Assembly (NCBI RefSeq): GCF_031877795.1 | Contig: NC_133941.1 | Coordinates: forward strand, 23,660,251 to 23,724,250 | Direction of reading: 5' to 3' | DNA length: 64,000 nt | Source: Strix aluco | Taxonomy: Eukaryota; Chordata; Aves; Strigiformes; Strigidae | Shown here: in pieces, positions 34,760-48,482 of the stretch | Position numbering within the stretch: position 1 is the stretch's first letter | Layout: each line of letters opens with the position of its first letter | Translations under genes and position numbers: made by a program | Notes under the pieces: model-generated | What the model was told of the DNA's origin: nothing | Seen by the model: only the letters and a program-made list of their open reading frames with translations | Database searches by the model: none

Positions 34760-35470
34760 AAGCCCCTCCCCCGGCCTCGTTAGGGCTAACAAAGCCCCCC
34801 CAACCTGTCCCGTTGTCCCCTGTGCCCCCGTGATCCCCAGTGTCCCCCTGCGTCAGCCCTGGATCCCCCCACATGTCCTCTCGGGTCAGCCCAGGGTCCC
34901 CCAAATGCTCTCTGGCACCTCCGGGGTTCCCAGTATCCCCCTGGGTCACCCCCAGAGTGTCCTGCTGGCTTCCCCCGGGTCACCCTGCTGTGCCCTGTGG
35001 TCTCCCTGGTCCTGCCCATTCCTCTCGGGGTCCCCACCAGTCACCCCGGGGTCCCCAATGTGTCGCGGGGCCCCCCTGGGGTCCCCCATGTGCTGCCCCG
35101 CTGGGACCCAGCGTCCCCCTGATCCCACGTGTTCCCCTTCGGGCTCCCTACTGTCCCTTGGAGTCCCCCTGGGGTCCCCAAAGTCCCTGGAGGTCCCCCT
35201 GAGTCCCTGCTGGGGTGCCCCCATCTTCCTCCAGTGCTGCTGGGTCCCCTTGGGGTCCCCAAAATCTTGCTGGGGGTCCCCCGCTCCAGCTTCATCCCCT
35301 CGGGGCCCCCCAGGTTTCTCCCGGTCTCCCCCAGTCTTCTCGCCGTGTCCCGCCGCTCCCCGCAATCCCCCCCGTGTCACCTCAGGGGAGGCACAGTCCC
35401 CCTGCCCAGCTCCGGGGGCCCCCCAAATGCGTGGGTGTCGTCCCCCCCCCGGCAGGCACTGTGCTCACCG
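34760..35470. repeat. C-rich degenerate minisatellite (unit 4)
   Basis: Copy of 15490-16200. Confidence 0.7.
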
Positions 35471-36162
35471 CCCCGCGGCAATAAAGCCGCTTCGTTACTA
35501 CCTGGTGTCACGCCCCGCGCCCCGCCGGGGTCTCCCAGCCCCTCTTTGCCCCGGCGCGGGAAAACGGGGCCGGGGCGGGGCAGAAGAGCGCAGGAGCGGC
35601 CAGCGCTGGCCCCGCCCCCGACGAGGCCCGGCGCCGCTCCTCTGCGAGACCTCGACCCCGCCGGGGCCCCGGCTACGGGCAGGCCACGCCACCGCCCCCG
35701 GACGCCCCGTCCAACCGCAGGAGCGGCCGCTGCGGGCCCCGCCCGGTCACCCAGGACACGCCCCGCCAGGGTCTGGCGCCCGCGTCGCCCGGGCCAGGGG
35801 CGGGCGCGGGATTCCCCGGCCGGGGCCCTTCCCCCGGGACTGGGACACCCCCCACCCCTCCCGGGACTAGGCCCTCCTCGCCCTGGGACCCCCCCGAGGC
35901 CGTTTGACGCCCGGCACTTGCCCCCCCTGCCCGCCCGCTCTGCAGATGGGGCACCCGAGGAGGTCAGGCAGCCCTTGGCTGTGCTGTCCTGCTGCTCTGG
36001 GGGGCTGTGAGCTCCTCGCCGCCCCGTGACAGTGCCCGGAAAACAGGACAGAGCTGCCCGAGGGGACGAGCTCCCCTCCCTGGGGGGCAGCTCCCCCGGC
36101 ATCGCTCCGGCGGCTCTCCTCGAGCACCCCGAGAGCCATCCCCACGCAGCCTCGCCCGGCCG

Positions 36163-36241
36163 TGAGGTCACAGTGGGGCCGTGACATCAGAGCAGGGCTG
36201 TGAGGTCACAGAGCCCCGTGGGGGCACGCTGGCTATAAATA
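36163..36241 (+). promoter_or_regulatory. TATA promoter with three CRE-like sites (unit 4)
   Basis: Identical to the unit 2 promoter; TATAAATA at 36234-36241. Confidence 0.75.
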
Positions 36242-36287
36242 CTGACCGCTCAGTCCCTGCCCCCACTGCAGCGACAGCAGCAGCAGT

Positions 36288-37941
36288 ATGGTACGAGTGC
36301 AGGGAGCCATGGCCCTCACCCGCCACCTCCTCCTCATCCTCCTCCTCCTGGTGGCCCTGCACGCCAGGGCTGCCCGGGCTGCTCCGTGGCGACCGCGGGG
36401 AGCAGGTAAGCCAGCGGCCACTGGCGCAGCCTTTCACGGGCCAGCGGGCTCTTCTCCCCGAGAAGCGTGGATGGTGGCTTTTTCCCTCCAGTGCTTCAGC
36501 GAGGGCTTTGTCTCTGTGTGCGAGAGCTCTCCCTGTACAAAAGCCCCCAGGAGCCGTACATTGGTCCATCTGCTCCTCGAGGGACGTTGCACATGGCCCG
36601 GAAGGAGTTTGTGGAGAGCTGCCGGGTGCCAGCCAAGAGCTCACCAGGCCCCTCTGCGGCTTTGACAGCCTCCACCTTTGTCTGCCCCCCACGTGGTTAC
36701 GCGAGCCCCTTGCCGTGCCTGCATTTGCCTAAGGCAGAAGTGGATCCCAGCATGCAGGGGCAATGATTCTCATCTCTGCTTGCTTCTAGATGAGGCTGGG
36801 GGCAGCGGTTATCCAGCTTCTCGGCTGGATGTTGGTTTGGAGCCCTTGGGGCATCCCAGAGGTAAGTTCTCAATGTCCCTTTCCTTGAAAGAGTAAACAC
36901 TGACAAGGTGGCAAGAGCTTATTCAGGTGCAATTTCCCATCAGATCCTCTCAAGGTCGACGGTTTCCCGACATCTTCAACTCTTCCTGTCCCGGAGCCTG
37001 AGAGCAGTCCCACAGGTAAGTCAGTGGGAGGAGGGAGCATGTACCTTTTCGTCGTCTTTCCGTGTGCAATGCAAGTTGCTCCTCTGTGCCTCAGCCAGGC
37101 TTTACCTCTCATCTCTTCTTTTTGGCAGTGATCTCAAAGCCCAGACGAGAAAAGACAAGAAGAGCAGACTCAGGTACTGAGATTCCCGCTGGGGTCCCCA
37201 AGTGGGAGACGTGTCCTGAAACCTGACAGTGGCTGCGGGCGGTGCCCGTGCTGGGGCAGAGATCAAAGGGGAGAGCAAGGCTCGAGTGTCTCTTGAAAAG
37301 GCCCGACTCTGTCCCCTCGGGGGGTTGGAGCTGGCCCCAGGGCAGGGAGAGTCGGGGGTGGGTGGCTCTACCCGCTGCAGGGATGGTTTTTGTCCGTGTC
37401 CCTTGAAGCAGTGACTGGCCAGGCAGCTGCGCTCCCCCGCCCGTGCTCTCCTCCTGGCTGCCGGAGTTTTGTTTAGAGGGACAACCTGTCCCAAAGGGCG
37501 GGAGGGTGCCGCAAGCTTACTGGTGGTGCACCGGAGGGACTAACGTCCTGAATTGCTCCTCCAGGTGTGGTCGGGGAGAGAACGGATTCCCTTCTCCAGA
37601 GCATCACAGGTTTTTTCCTTCGCTTGGGTGTGCAGACGGTCTGCATCCTCAGTGCACTAGCGGGTTCTGTGACATTTGCACTGGTGCTGTGCTGTACCCA
37701 GGTGCGGCAGTGGTGGAGGAGAAAAGGGTGAGTTGATTTTCACCCCTCACCCCGCTGCTTCTTGGATAGCTGCTTGTGGGCCGCGCTGGGGAAGAGAGTT
37801 CCCCTGTGCCTCCTCCAGCCGAGGGCCTCAGCCGCCTCCTCTCTCCACAGGCGCACCGCGGCAGACTCCGGACAGTGGCTCGAAACCGGCGGCCCCCCCT
37901 TGCACCTGCCACAGCCGGACCAGCCGCCCTGGTACCCCTGA
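36288..37941 (+). CDS. small type I membrane protein with 24-residue modules, short form (unit 4)
   Basis: Exons 36288-36405, 36790-36861, 36944-37015, 37129-37173, 37565-37727 and 37851-37941. The joined frame is open and the 186-residue product equals that of unit 2. Intron 4 has GTCCTGAAACC where units 1 and 2 have GTCCTAAAACC, a marker shared with units 3 and 5. Confidence 0.78.
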
Positions 37942-38124
37942 GCTGGGACCAACACCCAATGCAGATGCCGGGAAGCCCAGCGCGCCCACCCTCCCCACTG
38001 TCCCCACTGCACCCCCAACCTGTCCCCGGCTGCCATGACACTGCACAACCCACCCAGCACCCCACTGTCCCCGCCATTCCCGTGCCCCGTCCACCATTCC
38101 CGAGCTGCTGTGACACTGCGCACC

Positions 38125-38845
38125 TGTTTTGGCGATTAGGGATACTAATTAAAGTAGTTTTCACACCAGAGTGAAAAGAGCAGGCGTATTTTACTAGACA
38201 TAACTCAATAATATAACAGAATAATACGGAAAACATACAGTAAGAAAAGACAGAACAGTGCACTCAAACAAATAGGAACATACAGGGTGATGCATCAAAT
38301 CATTACTACCTGAGAGAATAGTGATTAAGAAAGACCCATCACCACTTGCGTACGTTCCCATCATCCAGACCCGCAGGCGCTGGGCAGCCCCGGTTGCATC
38401 GAGGATTTGTTGAGCCTTTCCCGGCAAGTGGGAAATCCTACGCGGTGCGTCCACCCGTAGCTGAGGCACCCAAAGTCGCTGTGAGCGGGTCCAGCCTTAT
38501 ATACCCAAAAATCAGCAAGCCAGAATAACTGGCACCTTTGTTTTAAGCAGAAATATCTGGTTTCAATCTCACATTAGATTCCCCCAGAGCCTGGCCAGGG
38601 CTCAAGGGAGAAGCTAAGGGAGCCTCTCTGCTTATCTAACTGGATGAAGCGCAAGGTCTCACATCAGGCCACAGTGCCAGACAATGGTGCCCAAGGCCCT
38701 GTTACTTTATCCATTTGGCTCAGGGCCTGTTGTTCAGGCTTCAATACTTCCACTCTTTACATCAGAATAGGTAGGTGGTTATAACTTAGTACCCACCTAT
38801 AGGTCAACTCTGGCTTGGGCCGGTTGTCCAAGCCTTAGCGCTTCA
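38125..38845 (-). mobile_element. solo LTR-A, retroviral fossil (unit 4)
   Basis: Same ends and GCACC duplication as the other copies; one private substitution (AAGACCCATC). Confidence 0.8.
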
Positions 38846-39302
38846 GCACCCCACCCAGCAGCCCCCGGCCCCCACCCCCGCTGATCTGGCCCTCTGACAG
38901 GGACTGAAGGTGGCCCCGCCAGGGCAGGGGTCGGTGGTTTGGTGACAGAATCCCGCCACCAACAGCTTCGGGGTTCAGCCCTTTGTCCTCAGATAAAGAG
39001 GGACAGAGCCGTCGCACAAGTGTCGCGGTGGTACCAACGGCAAACCCCCCGAGGCGCCAGCACCGGCTGAGCTCCAGGCCCGGGCGCAGCCGTGGATGCC
39101 CACGGTGTCCGTCCGTGGCGTCACCAGGCAGGAGCCAGGCATGGGGCTGGCAGAGCATTCCCCGTACTCTCCACAGTCATCCAAAAATGTTACTTAAAAG
39201 CAGATGATGCCTCAAGTTCAGAATTTTACAAATTGCTCGAGTCTCAATAGATTTCATCTCTAGACAGTTAGCAAGCTGTAGTAGTGACAGCATAGCCCTG
39301 CG

Positions 39303-40243
39303 GCACATCACTGAGCCCAGCCCTCTCCTCCTCCGCTCTTCTGCACGTCTGCGCGCATCGGCCACAGAAGGAGCAACTTGCACTGCACACGGAAAGACGA
39401 CGAAAAGGTAGATGCTCCCTCCTCCCACTGACTTACCTGTGGGACTGCTCTCAGGCTCCGGGACAGGAACAGATGAAGATGTCGGGAAACCTTCGACAAC
39501 AAGAGGATTTGAAGGGAAATTGCACCTGAATAAGCTCTTGCCACCTTGTCAGCGTTTACTCTTTCAAGGAAAGGGACATTGAGAACTTACCTCTGGGATG
39601 CCCCAAGGGCTCCAAACCAACATCCAGCCGAGAAGCTGGATAACCGCTGCCCCCAGCCTCATCTAGAAGCAAGCAGAGATGAGAATCATTGCCCCTGCAT
39701 GCTGGGATCCACTTCTGCCTTAGGCAACTGCAGGCACGGCAAGGGGCTCGCGTAACCACGTCGGGGGCAGACAAAGGTGGAGGCTGTCAAAGCCGCAGAG
39801 GGGCCTGGTGAGCTCTTGGCTGGCACCCGGCAGCTCTCCACAAACTCCTTCCGGGCCATGTGCAACGTCCCTCGAGGAGCAGATGGACCAACGTACGGCT
39901 CCTGGGGGCTTTCGTACAGGGAGAGCTCTCGCACACGGAGACAAAGCCCTCGCTGAAGCACTGGAGGGGAAAAGCCACCATCCACGCTTCTCGGGGAGAA
40001 GAGCCCGCTGGCCCGTGAAAGGCTGCGCCAGTGGCCGCTGGCTTACCTGCTCCCCGCGGTCGCCACGGAGCAGCCCGGGCAGCCCCGGCGTGCAGGGCCA
40101 CCAGGAGGAGGCGGCGGCAGTGGCAGCCGACAGCCATGGCCTCCCTCCCCCATCCAGACACAGCACAGCAGCAGCGCAAGCGGCACAGAAATCACCACTG
40201 CTGCTGTGCCGACCAGGCAGCGCCTCCACACACCTGGGGCAAG
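39303..40243 (-). pseudogene. 3'-truncated relic of the membrane-protein gene (unit 5)
   Basis: Same structure as 10395-11335. Confidence 0.75.
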
Positions 40244-42211
40244 TTCTCCATCTCCCCCAGTGCTGGTGCCTGGGGCCACGCTCCCACCCTTTGGCGCAGT
40301 GCGGGACCGATCTGTGTCCGGCAGCACTGGGGCCGCCCGCCCGTGCCGCCATTTTGGGGCTGCGCCCGACGGCGCCTCGGCAGAAATGCCCGAGGGGGCG
40401 GACACCATTTTCCCGCTGAGGAGAGAGAGTCCCGCGGGGGGGCGGTGCCGTGCGGCCCCACACCCAATGGGCGTGAGACGCGGCGGATGACAGACGGGTG
40501 ACCGCCCTCCCTCACAAACTCCCTTCGAAATGGCTTCCGACAAAAACATATGGTGCTTCATCAGAGAAATCGGTCCATTTTTATCCGTGATCGAATTTTC
40601 AAGCAAATTAAGATGAACCTTCAAAAACAATACTGTTTCTTTAGCTTAATTAAACAGTATTTAGGGAACAGCGCTTCCTCTTCCTTGGTTCTCCGAGCAG
40701 GTATCAGCATCCCCAGCTGCCGGGGGGGTTCACCAGAGCAGTTACTTACCGGCGTGGCTCCTGTTGTCACGTGTGACACGTTCCGTTCACAGCAACGCTC
40801 GGGCGTTAAACAGCCTGAACTTACCCAAGGCGTTATCTACAGCGCGACTTCAAACTTGCTGCGGTCTTTCCAGCGTAGTCACCTGCGCTAAGCGATTTAA
40901 GATGACACCAAGCCGAGTGGTGTCGTTGACACGCCTGAGGGACGGGACGCCATCCAGGGGGATCTGGGCAAGCACGAGAAAGAAACGCTGTAAAGTGTTG
41001 GGCTCTGCGTGTTTTTTTCGGGCGACATGTAGCCTACTTGCTCCTCACGCACGGAGAATGGAAGAGCCTCCGGTATGTCGCGAGGCCTTTCACCGGGGGA
41101 GCTGGGAATAAAGCTGGGCTGCGGCTTTGCCAGGGTCAGCGCATCAGTGGAGTCACGTGAGAGACGGCAGCACTTGTGGGAAGTGGGATCCCCTGCGGAT
41201 CAGCCGGGCGGGAGCAGAGTAGAGGCTTGACGGCGCTGAGCGGGACACGAGCGTCTCCAGGTGATGTCTGCGTGTCTTTCCCTCCAAGAATAAGGCACCT
41301 ACTTGGAGAGCGGGGAACTGTTCCAACACAAGATCCCTTTGGGTGAAGATGAAAGAGTAGTGAGGTGGCAGCTTTTTCCACCAGCTCTTACGGGCCTCCC
41401 AGCAAGGCCACTTACCTAGCGAGGACGCTGGGCGCAAGGTCTTCTACGGGAATGTTTGTGCTCTGCACGTGTGTTACTGGGAGTACTGGGGATGGCAGAG
41501 TGCCTGTACCGCGTGTTCTTTGCAGAGAACAGCGGTTCGAATTTGCAAGCCCACAGCCCGTAATAGATCGTAGCACGTTTCTGCATCTACTTCGTGAACG
41601 TTAACAGACGTGGAAGACGTGGGAAAAGCTTTGGCACTCAAAACTCGTGTTGTACCTAGGTGAACAAAAGACAAAGAGCCAGTTAGGCCAGGGCTATGTT
41701 AGACTCGCAGTAAGGATCAAAACATGGTCTTGCTCTCTTCCTGCTAAGCCGTTTTATCTCGTGTATCCTAAGCCTCTCCTGACGATCTGCAAATTCACAG
41801 CCTACTATGGGAATCAAGATGCAGCTCTCTGGTCTTCTGTCAAACGTCCAGGGATGGTGTTAGTCTGTTAGGATCATCCCAAAGGAGTCGCTTGTACCTT
41901 CCTGGCTGCTTCAGATTTCTTATGAACTAGGTGGAATTTGTTTAGAAATGTTGGGTTTTTTCTTGCCTTGTAAGCTGCTGCTACTTTTGCAGCATGGTGG
42001 TGTTAAAGAACTTCACCAGCCTGTGGGTATCTCTAGGCGGGCTTTATTAACAGCTCAGAGTTGGGGCACTCACCGAGGAGATGTTCTATGGGAGGGAGGG
42101 AGGGAACTCTGATTTGTGCCTTTGCTCAGGAAGTGGTTTTCGCGCCCGAATGCTGAAGACCCGCGTCTGTGTGGGACGCAGTGGGCGATGGCTTTGCTGG
42201 TGGAACGGGAG

Positions 42212-42902
42212 TGATATAGGTATATTAAGAAAGTGAAGCATAACTGTAAAATAGTTAGCTATAGTAAACTTAAATTGTACTTTAAACTAAAATTCCTTTA
42301 AGCTGTAAAAGCAAGGCATCTCTGAGCTGTAAAAGCAAGGCATTTCTGAATTGTAAAACAAGGACAAAGGACTGGGGCCTCTGACACCTGGAGATGGAGG
42401 ACATCTGCATACCCGGAGATGGAGGACATCTGCAGCCCCCCCTGCAGACGAGGGGCACCTGTGATTCGCAACCCAAAGGATGACTCCCCATTCAAGGATA
42501 TGCATCACACATCAAACCGAGAACCAAGGAAGATGGCACCGCTCAAGGATGCGCATCAGATCACGTTTCGATAAGATGGAGGAAAGCATGACAATGTTGG
42601 TAAGCGGATGACATCAATCTCAAGGATACACATCACGTCTCAGACAAGACGGAAGAGACTGTTAATACAGAAAATTCTAGGACTATTTACACATCATTAT
42701 GAATATGTATGTTTGTATTGTAAGACCCCGTGGATATGTATGAGATACCTGCATTTAAGTCGGGGTTTCACTGGCTTAAGGTGTGCATGTTTGGTGGAGA
42801 GATCCCCCATGCACCCAGCACTGAAATAAAGAATGCCTGCTTTCTAACACTCTGACTTCGGAGTTTTAGAGAGTTCTTCTCTGACCGACTTTTACGGTAT
42901 CA
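42212..42902 (+). mobile_element. solo LTR-B, retroviral fossil (unit 5)
   Basis: Same ends and GGAG flanks as the unit 2 copy. Confidence 0.78.
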
Positions 42903-44396
42903 GGAGGAGTTACTGAAATGGCATTGTGAGACTGAAGAGCAGACCAGAAGGCAGATGGGGCTTTGTAAAAAAAACATTGGGGAGCGTGTGAATGAGGGGC
43001 TCGAGGGGGACGCAGTGAAATGGGGAGCCGGTGGGAGAATTCAAAGAGGAGATGCCGTTTTCAAAGACAGATGGGTCTAAAAAGCGGTGACTGAGCCCCG
43101 TCTGTGGCACTGGCTCTGCCGGCCCGTGGAAGGGAGGACGAGGACGGGTTTTTGTGTCTCTGAGCTATTGGTGCTGTCGCTTTCTCCCCGAGTGCTGGTG
43201 TAGGAAGGGCAGTGCTACGCGCAGGCCACGCCGCCCCGCGGGTGCCAGACAGTGTGTCTGCGCCCCCCCCAGCCCGCTTTGCAGACGCCTCTGTCAGCCC
43301 GCGGGTGGGGACCGTCACCCCCCCCCCAGCGTTACCCCCTCCCAATGCCACACGCACCCACCCCCCCCAGGGGACACGAGTGTCCTTGCAGGTCCCAGCA
43401 GTGGCACCGCAGGGGGCAGCGGCCAATGGCAGCCCCGTGACCCCCAGGGTGGCCGTGGGATGGGGGGGACACCGCGGGGACAGCGGGCACGGGGAGACAG
43501 AGACAACCCCGCAAGAAGAAACACGTGAACGGGATCATCGTGTTCTGCTGGCTCAAGTGGAAATTCATCGGAGCCTTTTATTGTTGGGGGGGGAGGGTGT
43601 GTCCGGGCCCCCCCTCAATTCTTCTTGGGCCTCGAGGCCTGAGCCAGCACGCACAGCCAATAGCAGGTGCCTGCGAGGGGACTCGGGGACCACCTGCCCC
43701 CCCCAAGGGACTCAGGCGTCCGGCGGGATACGATGGAAGTGGGTGCAGCCTGTCTGGTGGCGGGGAGGGGACGTGGGAGCTTGGGGAGCCTCGCGGAGGA
43801 ACCTGGGGATGGAGAACACGTGAAGGGGGGGGGGGGGGTTTGTGTGTGTTATAAATGCCGAGGCAGAGCCGAAAATATCTTTTATAAATTTATTTGCAAT
43901 AAGAACAAGTAAAAAAAATCTGACACGCCGGGGGGCACGGGGGGCTTCCCGCTCCACACCGACGAGCACCGGGTGGTGCTGCGTCACTCTCTTTCATAGT
44001 CCCATCTTCACATGCGCAGCGGGGTCCCTCAAACTTTCCCGGGCTTTCTGGTGTTGCCGGGGCTCCTGGCAGGGATTCCTCCAATCATATTTCACCTGCG
44101 CAATCCGGTGTTGCTGGGGTCTTCTGACAGGGGTCCCGCCAGCAATTTTCCACCTGCTTAGCATCTGTCACTGAGGAAAAAAACCTCCAAACCCCTTTTA
44201 ACCATAAAACTAGGACCAATCTCCTTTAACTTATGTACATGGTAAACTCTTAACAAAGTCATCGTATTTTAACACGAATCACCACCATATTCTTCACAGG
44301 GTCGGCAGCCAGGCGGCAGGGGACGGCATCCAAGCGGGCCACCATGCAGTGCGTGCGGGGGAGATGGGGGTGGCAGCGGTGACAGGGATGCCCCTC

Positions 44397-45107
44397 AAGC
44401 CCCTCCCCCGGCCTCGTTAGGGCTAACAAAGCCCCCCCAACCTGTCCCGTTGTCCCCTGTGCCCCCGTGATCCCCAGTGTCCCCCTGCGTCAGCCCTGGA
44501 TCCCCCCACATGTCCTCTCGGGTCAGCCCAGGGTCCCCCAAATGCTCTCTGGCACCTCCGGGGTTCCCAGTATCCCCCTGGGTCACCCCCAGAGTGTCCT
44601 GCTGGCTTCCCCCGGGTCACCCTGCTGTGCCCTGTGGTCTCCCTGGTCCTGCCCATTCCTCTCGGGGTCCCCACCAGTCACCCCGGGGTCCCCAATGTGT
44701 CGCGGGGCCCCCCTGGGGTCCCCCATGTGCTGCCCCGCTGGGACCCAGCGTCCCCCTGATCCCACGTGTTCCCCTTCGGGCTCCCTACTGTCCCTTGGAG
44801 TCCCCCTGGGGTCCCCAAAGTCCCTGGAGGTCCCCCTGAGTCCCTGCTGGGGTGCCCCCATCTTCCTCCAGTGCTGCTGGGTCCCCTTGGGGTCCCCAAA
44901 ATCTTGCTGGGGGTCCCCCGCTCCAGCTTCATCCCCTCGGGGCCCCCCAGGTTTCTCCCGGTCTCCCCCAGTCTTCTCGCCGTGTCCCGCCGCTCCCCGC
45001 AATCCCCCCCGTGTCACCTCAGGGGAGGCACAGTCCCCCTGCCCAGCTCCGGGGGCCCCCCAAATGCGTGGGTGTCGTCCCCCCCCCGGCAGGCACTGTG
45101 CTCACCG
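44397..45107. repeat. C-rich degenerate minisatellite (unit 5)
   Basis: Copy of 15490-16200. Confidence 0.7.
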
Positions 45108-45799
45108 CCCCGCGGCAATAAAGCCGCTTCGTTACTACCTGGTGTCACGCCCCGCGCCCCGCCGGGGTCTCCCAGCCCCTCTTTGCCCCGGCGCGGGAAA
45201 ACGGGGCCGGGGCGGGGCAGAAGAGCGCAGGAGCGGCCAGCGCTGGCCCCGCCCCCGACGAGGCCCGGCGCCGCTCCTCTGCGAGACCTCGACCCCGCCG
45301 GGGCCCCGGCTACGGGCAGGCCACGCCACCGCCCCCGGACGCCCCGTCCAACCGCAGGAGCGGCCGCTGCGGGCCCCGCCCGGTCACCCAGGACACGCCC
45401 CGCCAGGGTCTGGCGCCCGCGTCGCCCGGGCCAGGGGCGGGCGCGGGATTCCCCGGCCGGGGCCCTTCCCCCGGGACTGGGACACCCCCCACCCCTCCCG
45501 GGACTAGGCCCTCCTCGCCCTGGGACCCCCCCGAGGCCGTTTGACGCCCGGCACTTGCCCCCCCTGCCCGCCCGCTCTGCAGATGGGGCACCCGAGGAGG
45601 TCAGGCAGCCCTTGGCTGTGCTGTCCTGCTGCTCTGGGGGGCTGTGAGCTCCTCGCCGCCCCGTGACAGTGCCCGGAAAACAGGACAGAGCTGCCCGAGG
45701 GGACGAGCTCCCCTCCCTGGGGGGCAGCTCCCCCGGCATCGCTCCGGCGGCTCTCCTCGAGCACCCCGAGAGCCATCCCCACGCAGCCTCGCCCGGCCG

Positions 45800-45878
45800 T
45801 GAGGTCACAGTGGGGCCGTGACATCAGAGCAGGGCTGTGAGGTCACAGAGCCCCGTGGGGGCACGCTGGCTATAAATA
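45800..45878 (+). promoter_or_regulatory. TATA promoter with three CRE-like sites (unit 5)
   Basis: Identical to the unit 2 promoter; TATAAATA at 45871-45878. Confidence 0.75.
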
Positions 45879-45924
45879 CTGACCGCTCAGTCCCTGCCCC
45901 CACTGCAGCGACAGCAGCAGCAGT

Positions 45925-47578
45925 ATGGTACGAGTGCAGGGAGCCATGGCCCTCACCCGCCACCTCCTCCTCATCCTCCTCCTCCTGGTGGCCCTGCACG
46001 CCAGGGCTGCCCGGGCTGCTCCGTGGCGACCGCGGGGAGCAGGTAAGCCAGCGGCCACTGGCGCAGCCTTTCACGGGCCAGCGGGCTCTTCTCCCCGAGA
46101 AGCGTGGATGGTGGCTTTTTCCCTCCAGTGCTTCAGCGAGGGCTTTGTCTCTGTGTGCGAGAGCTCTCCCTGTACAAAAGCCCCCAGGAGCCGTACATTG
46201 GTCCATCTGCTCCTCGAGGGACGTTGCACATGGCCCGGAAGGAGTTTGTGGAGAGCTGCCGGGTGCCAGCCAAGAGCTCACCAGGCCCCTCTGCGGCTTT
46301 GACAGCCTCCACCTTTGTCTGCCCCCCACGTGGTTACGCGAGCCCCTTGCCGTGCCTGCATTTGCCTAAGGCAGAAGTGGATCCCAGCATGCAGGGGCAA
46401 TGATTCTCATCTCTGCTTGCTTCTAGATGAGGCTGGGGGCAGCGGTTATCCAGCTTCTCGGCTGGATGTTGGTTTGGAGCCCTTGGGGCATCCCAGAGGT
46501 AAGTTCTCAATGTCCCTTTCCTTGAAAGAGTAAACACTGACAAGGTGGCAAGAGCTTATTCAGGTGCAATTTCCCATCAGATCCTCTCAAGGTCGACGGT
46601 TTCCCGACATCTTCAACTCTTCCTGTCCCGGAGCCTGAGAGCAGTCCCACAGGTAAGTCAGTGGGAGGAGGGAGCATGTACCTTTTCGTCGTCTTTCCGT
46701 GTGCAATGCAAGTTGCTCCTCTGTGCCTCAGCCAGGCTTTACCTCTCATCTCTTCTTTTTGGCAGTGATCTCAAAGCCCAGACGAGAAAAGACAAGAAGA
46801 GCAGACTCAGGTACTGAGATTCCCGCTGGGGTCCCCAAGTGGGAGACGTGTCCTGAAACCTGACAGTGGCTGCGGGCGGTGCCCGTGCTGGGGCAGAGAT
46901 CAAAGGGGAGAGCAAGGCTCGAGTGTCTCTTGAAAAGGCCCGACTCTGTCCCCTCGGGGGGTTGGAGCTGGCCCCAGGGCAGGGAGAGTCGGGGGTGGGT
47001 GGCTCTACCCGCTGCAGGGATGGTTTTTGTCCGTGTCCCTTGAAGCAGTGACTGGCCAGGCAGCTGCGCTCCCCCGCCCGTGCTCTCCTCCTGGCTGCCG
47101 GAGTTTTGTTTAGAGGGACAACCTGTCCCAAAGGGCGGGAGGGTGCCGCAAGCTTACTGGTGGTGCACCGGAGGGACTAACGTCCTGAATTGCTCCTCCA
47201 GGTGTGGTCGGGGAGAGAACGGATTCCCTTCTCCAGAGCATCACAGGTTTTTTCCTTCGCTTGGGTGTGCAGACGGTCTGCATCCTCAGTGCACTAGCGG
47301 GTTCTGTGACATTTGCACTGGTGCTGTGCTGTACCCAGGTGCGGCAGTGGTGGAGGAGAAAAGGGTGAGTTGATTTTCACCCCTCACCCCGCTGCTTCTT
47401 GGATAGCTGCTTGTGGGCCGCGCTGGGGAAGAGAGTTCCCCTGTGCCTCCTCCAGCCGAGGGCCTCAGCCGCCTCCTCTCTCCACAGGCGCACCGCGGCA
47501 GACTCCGGACAGTGGCTCGAAACCGGCGGCCCCCCCTTGCACCTGCCACAGCCGGACCAGCCGCCCTGGTACCCCTGA
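45925..47578 (+). CDS. small type I membrane protein with 24-residue modules, short form (unit 5)
   Basis: Exons 45925-46042, 46427-46498, 46581-46652, 46766-46810, 47202-47364 and 47488-47578. Same open 186-residue product as units 2 and 4. The 3'UTR has one private substitution (GACACTCCACAAC). Confidence 0.78.
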
Positions 47579-47761
47579 GCTGGGACCAACACCCAATGCA
47601 GATGCCGGGAAGCCCAGCGCGCCCACCCTCCCCACTGTCCCCACTGCACCCCCAACCTGTCCCCGGCTGCCATGACACTCCACAACCCACCCAGCACCCC
47701 ACTGTCCCCGCCATTCCCGTGCCCCGTCCACCATTCCCGAGCTGCTGTGACACTGCGCACC

Positions 47762-48482
47762 TGTTTTGGCGATTAGGGATACTAATTAAAGTAGTTTTCA
47801 CACCAGAGTGAAAAGAGCAGGCGTATTTTACTAGACATAACTCAATAATATAACAGAATAATACGGAAAACATACAGTAAGAAAAGACAGAACAGTGCAC
47901 TCAAACAAATAGGAACATACAGGGTGATGCATCAAATCATTACTACCTGAGAGAATAGTGATTAAGAAAGATCCATCACCACTTGCGTACGTTCCCATCA
48001 TCCAGACCCGCAGGCGCTGGGCAGCCCCGGTTGCATCGAGGATTTGTTGAGCCTTTCCCGGCAAGTGGGAAATCCTACGCGGTGCGTCCACCCGTAGCTG
48101 AGGCACCCAAAGTCGCTGTGAGCGGGTCCAGCCTTATATACCCAAAAATCAGCAAGCCAGAATAACTGGCACCTTTGTTTTAAGCAGAAATATCTGGTTT
48201 CAATCTCACATTAGATTCCCCCAGAGCCTGGCCAGGGCTCAAGGGAGAAGCTAAGGGAGCCTCTCTGCTTATCTAACTGGATGAAGCGCAAGGTCTCACA
48301 TCAGGCCACAGTGCCAGACAATGGTGCCCAAGGCCCTGTTACTTTATCCATTTGGCTCAGGGCCTGTTGTTCAGGCTTCAATACTTCCACTCTTTACATC
48401 AGAATAGGTAGGTGGTTATAACTTAGTACCCACCTATAGGTCAACTCTGGCTTGGGCCGGTTGTCCAAGCCTTAGCGCTTCA
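47762..48482 (-). mobile_element. solo LTR-A, retroviral fossil (unit 5)
   Basis: Same ends and GCACC duplication as the other copies. Confidence 0.8.

Larger units (their letters stand above)
29209..38845. repeat. tandem array unit 4 (9,637 bp)
   Basis: Near-identical to unit 2. It shares marker substitutions with units 5 and 6, for example at 29587-29602 and near 34313 (CTTCCCGCTCC). Confidence 0.97.
38846..48482. repeat. tandem array unit 5 (9,637 bp)
   Basis: Same length as unit 4 and differing from it by very few bases; it shares the unit 4-6 marker substitutions. Confidence 0.97.
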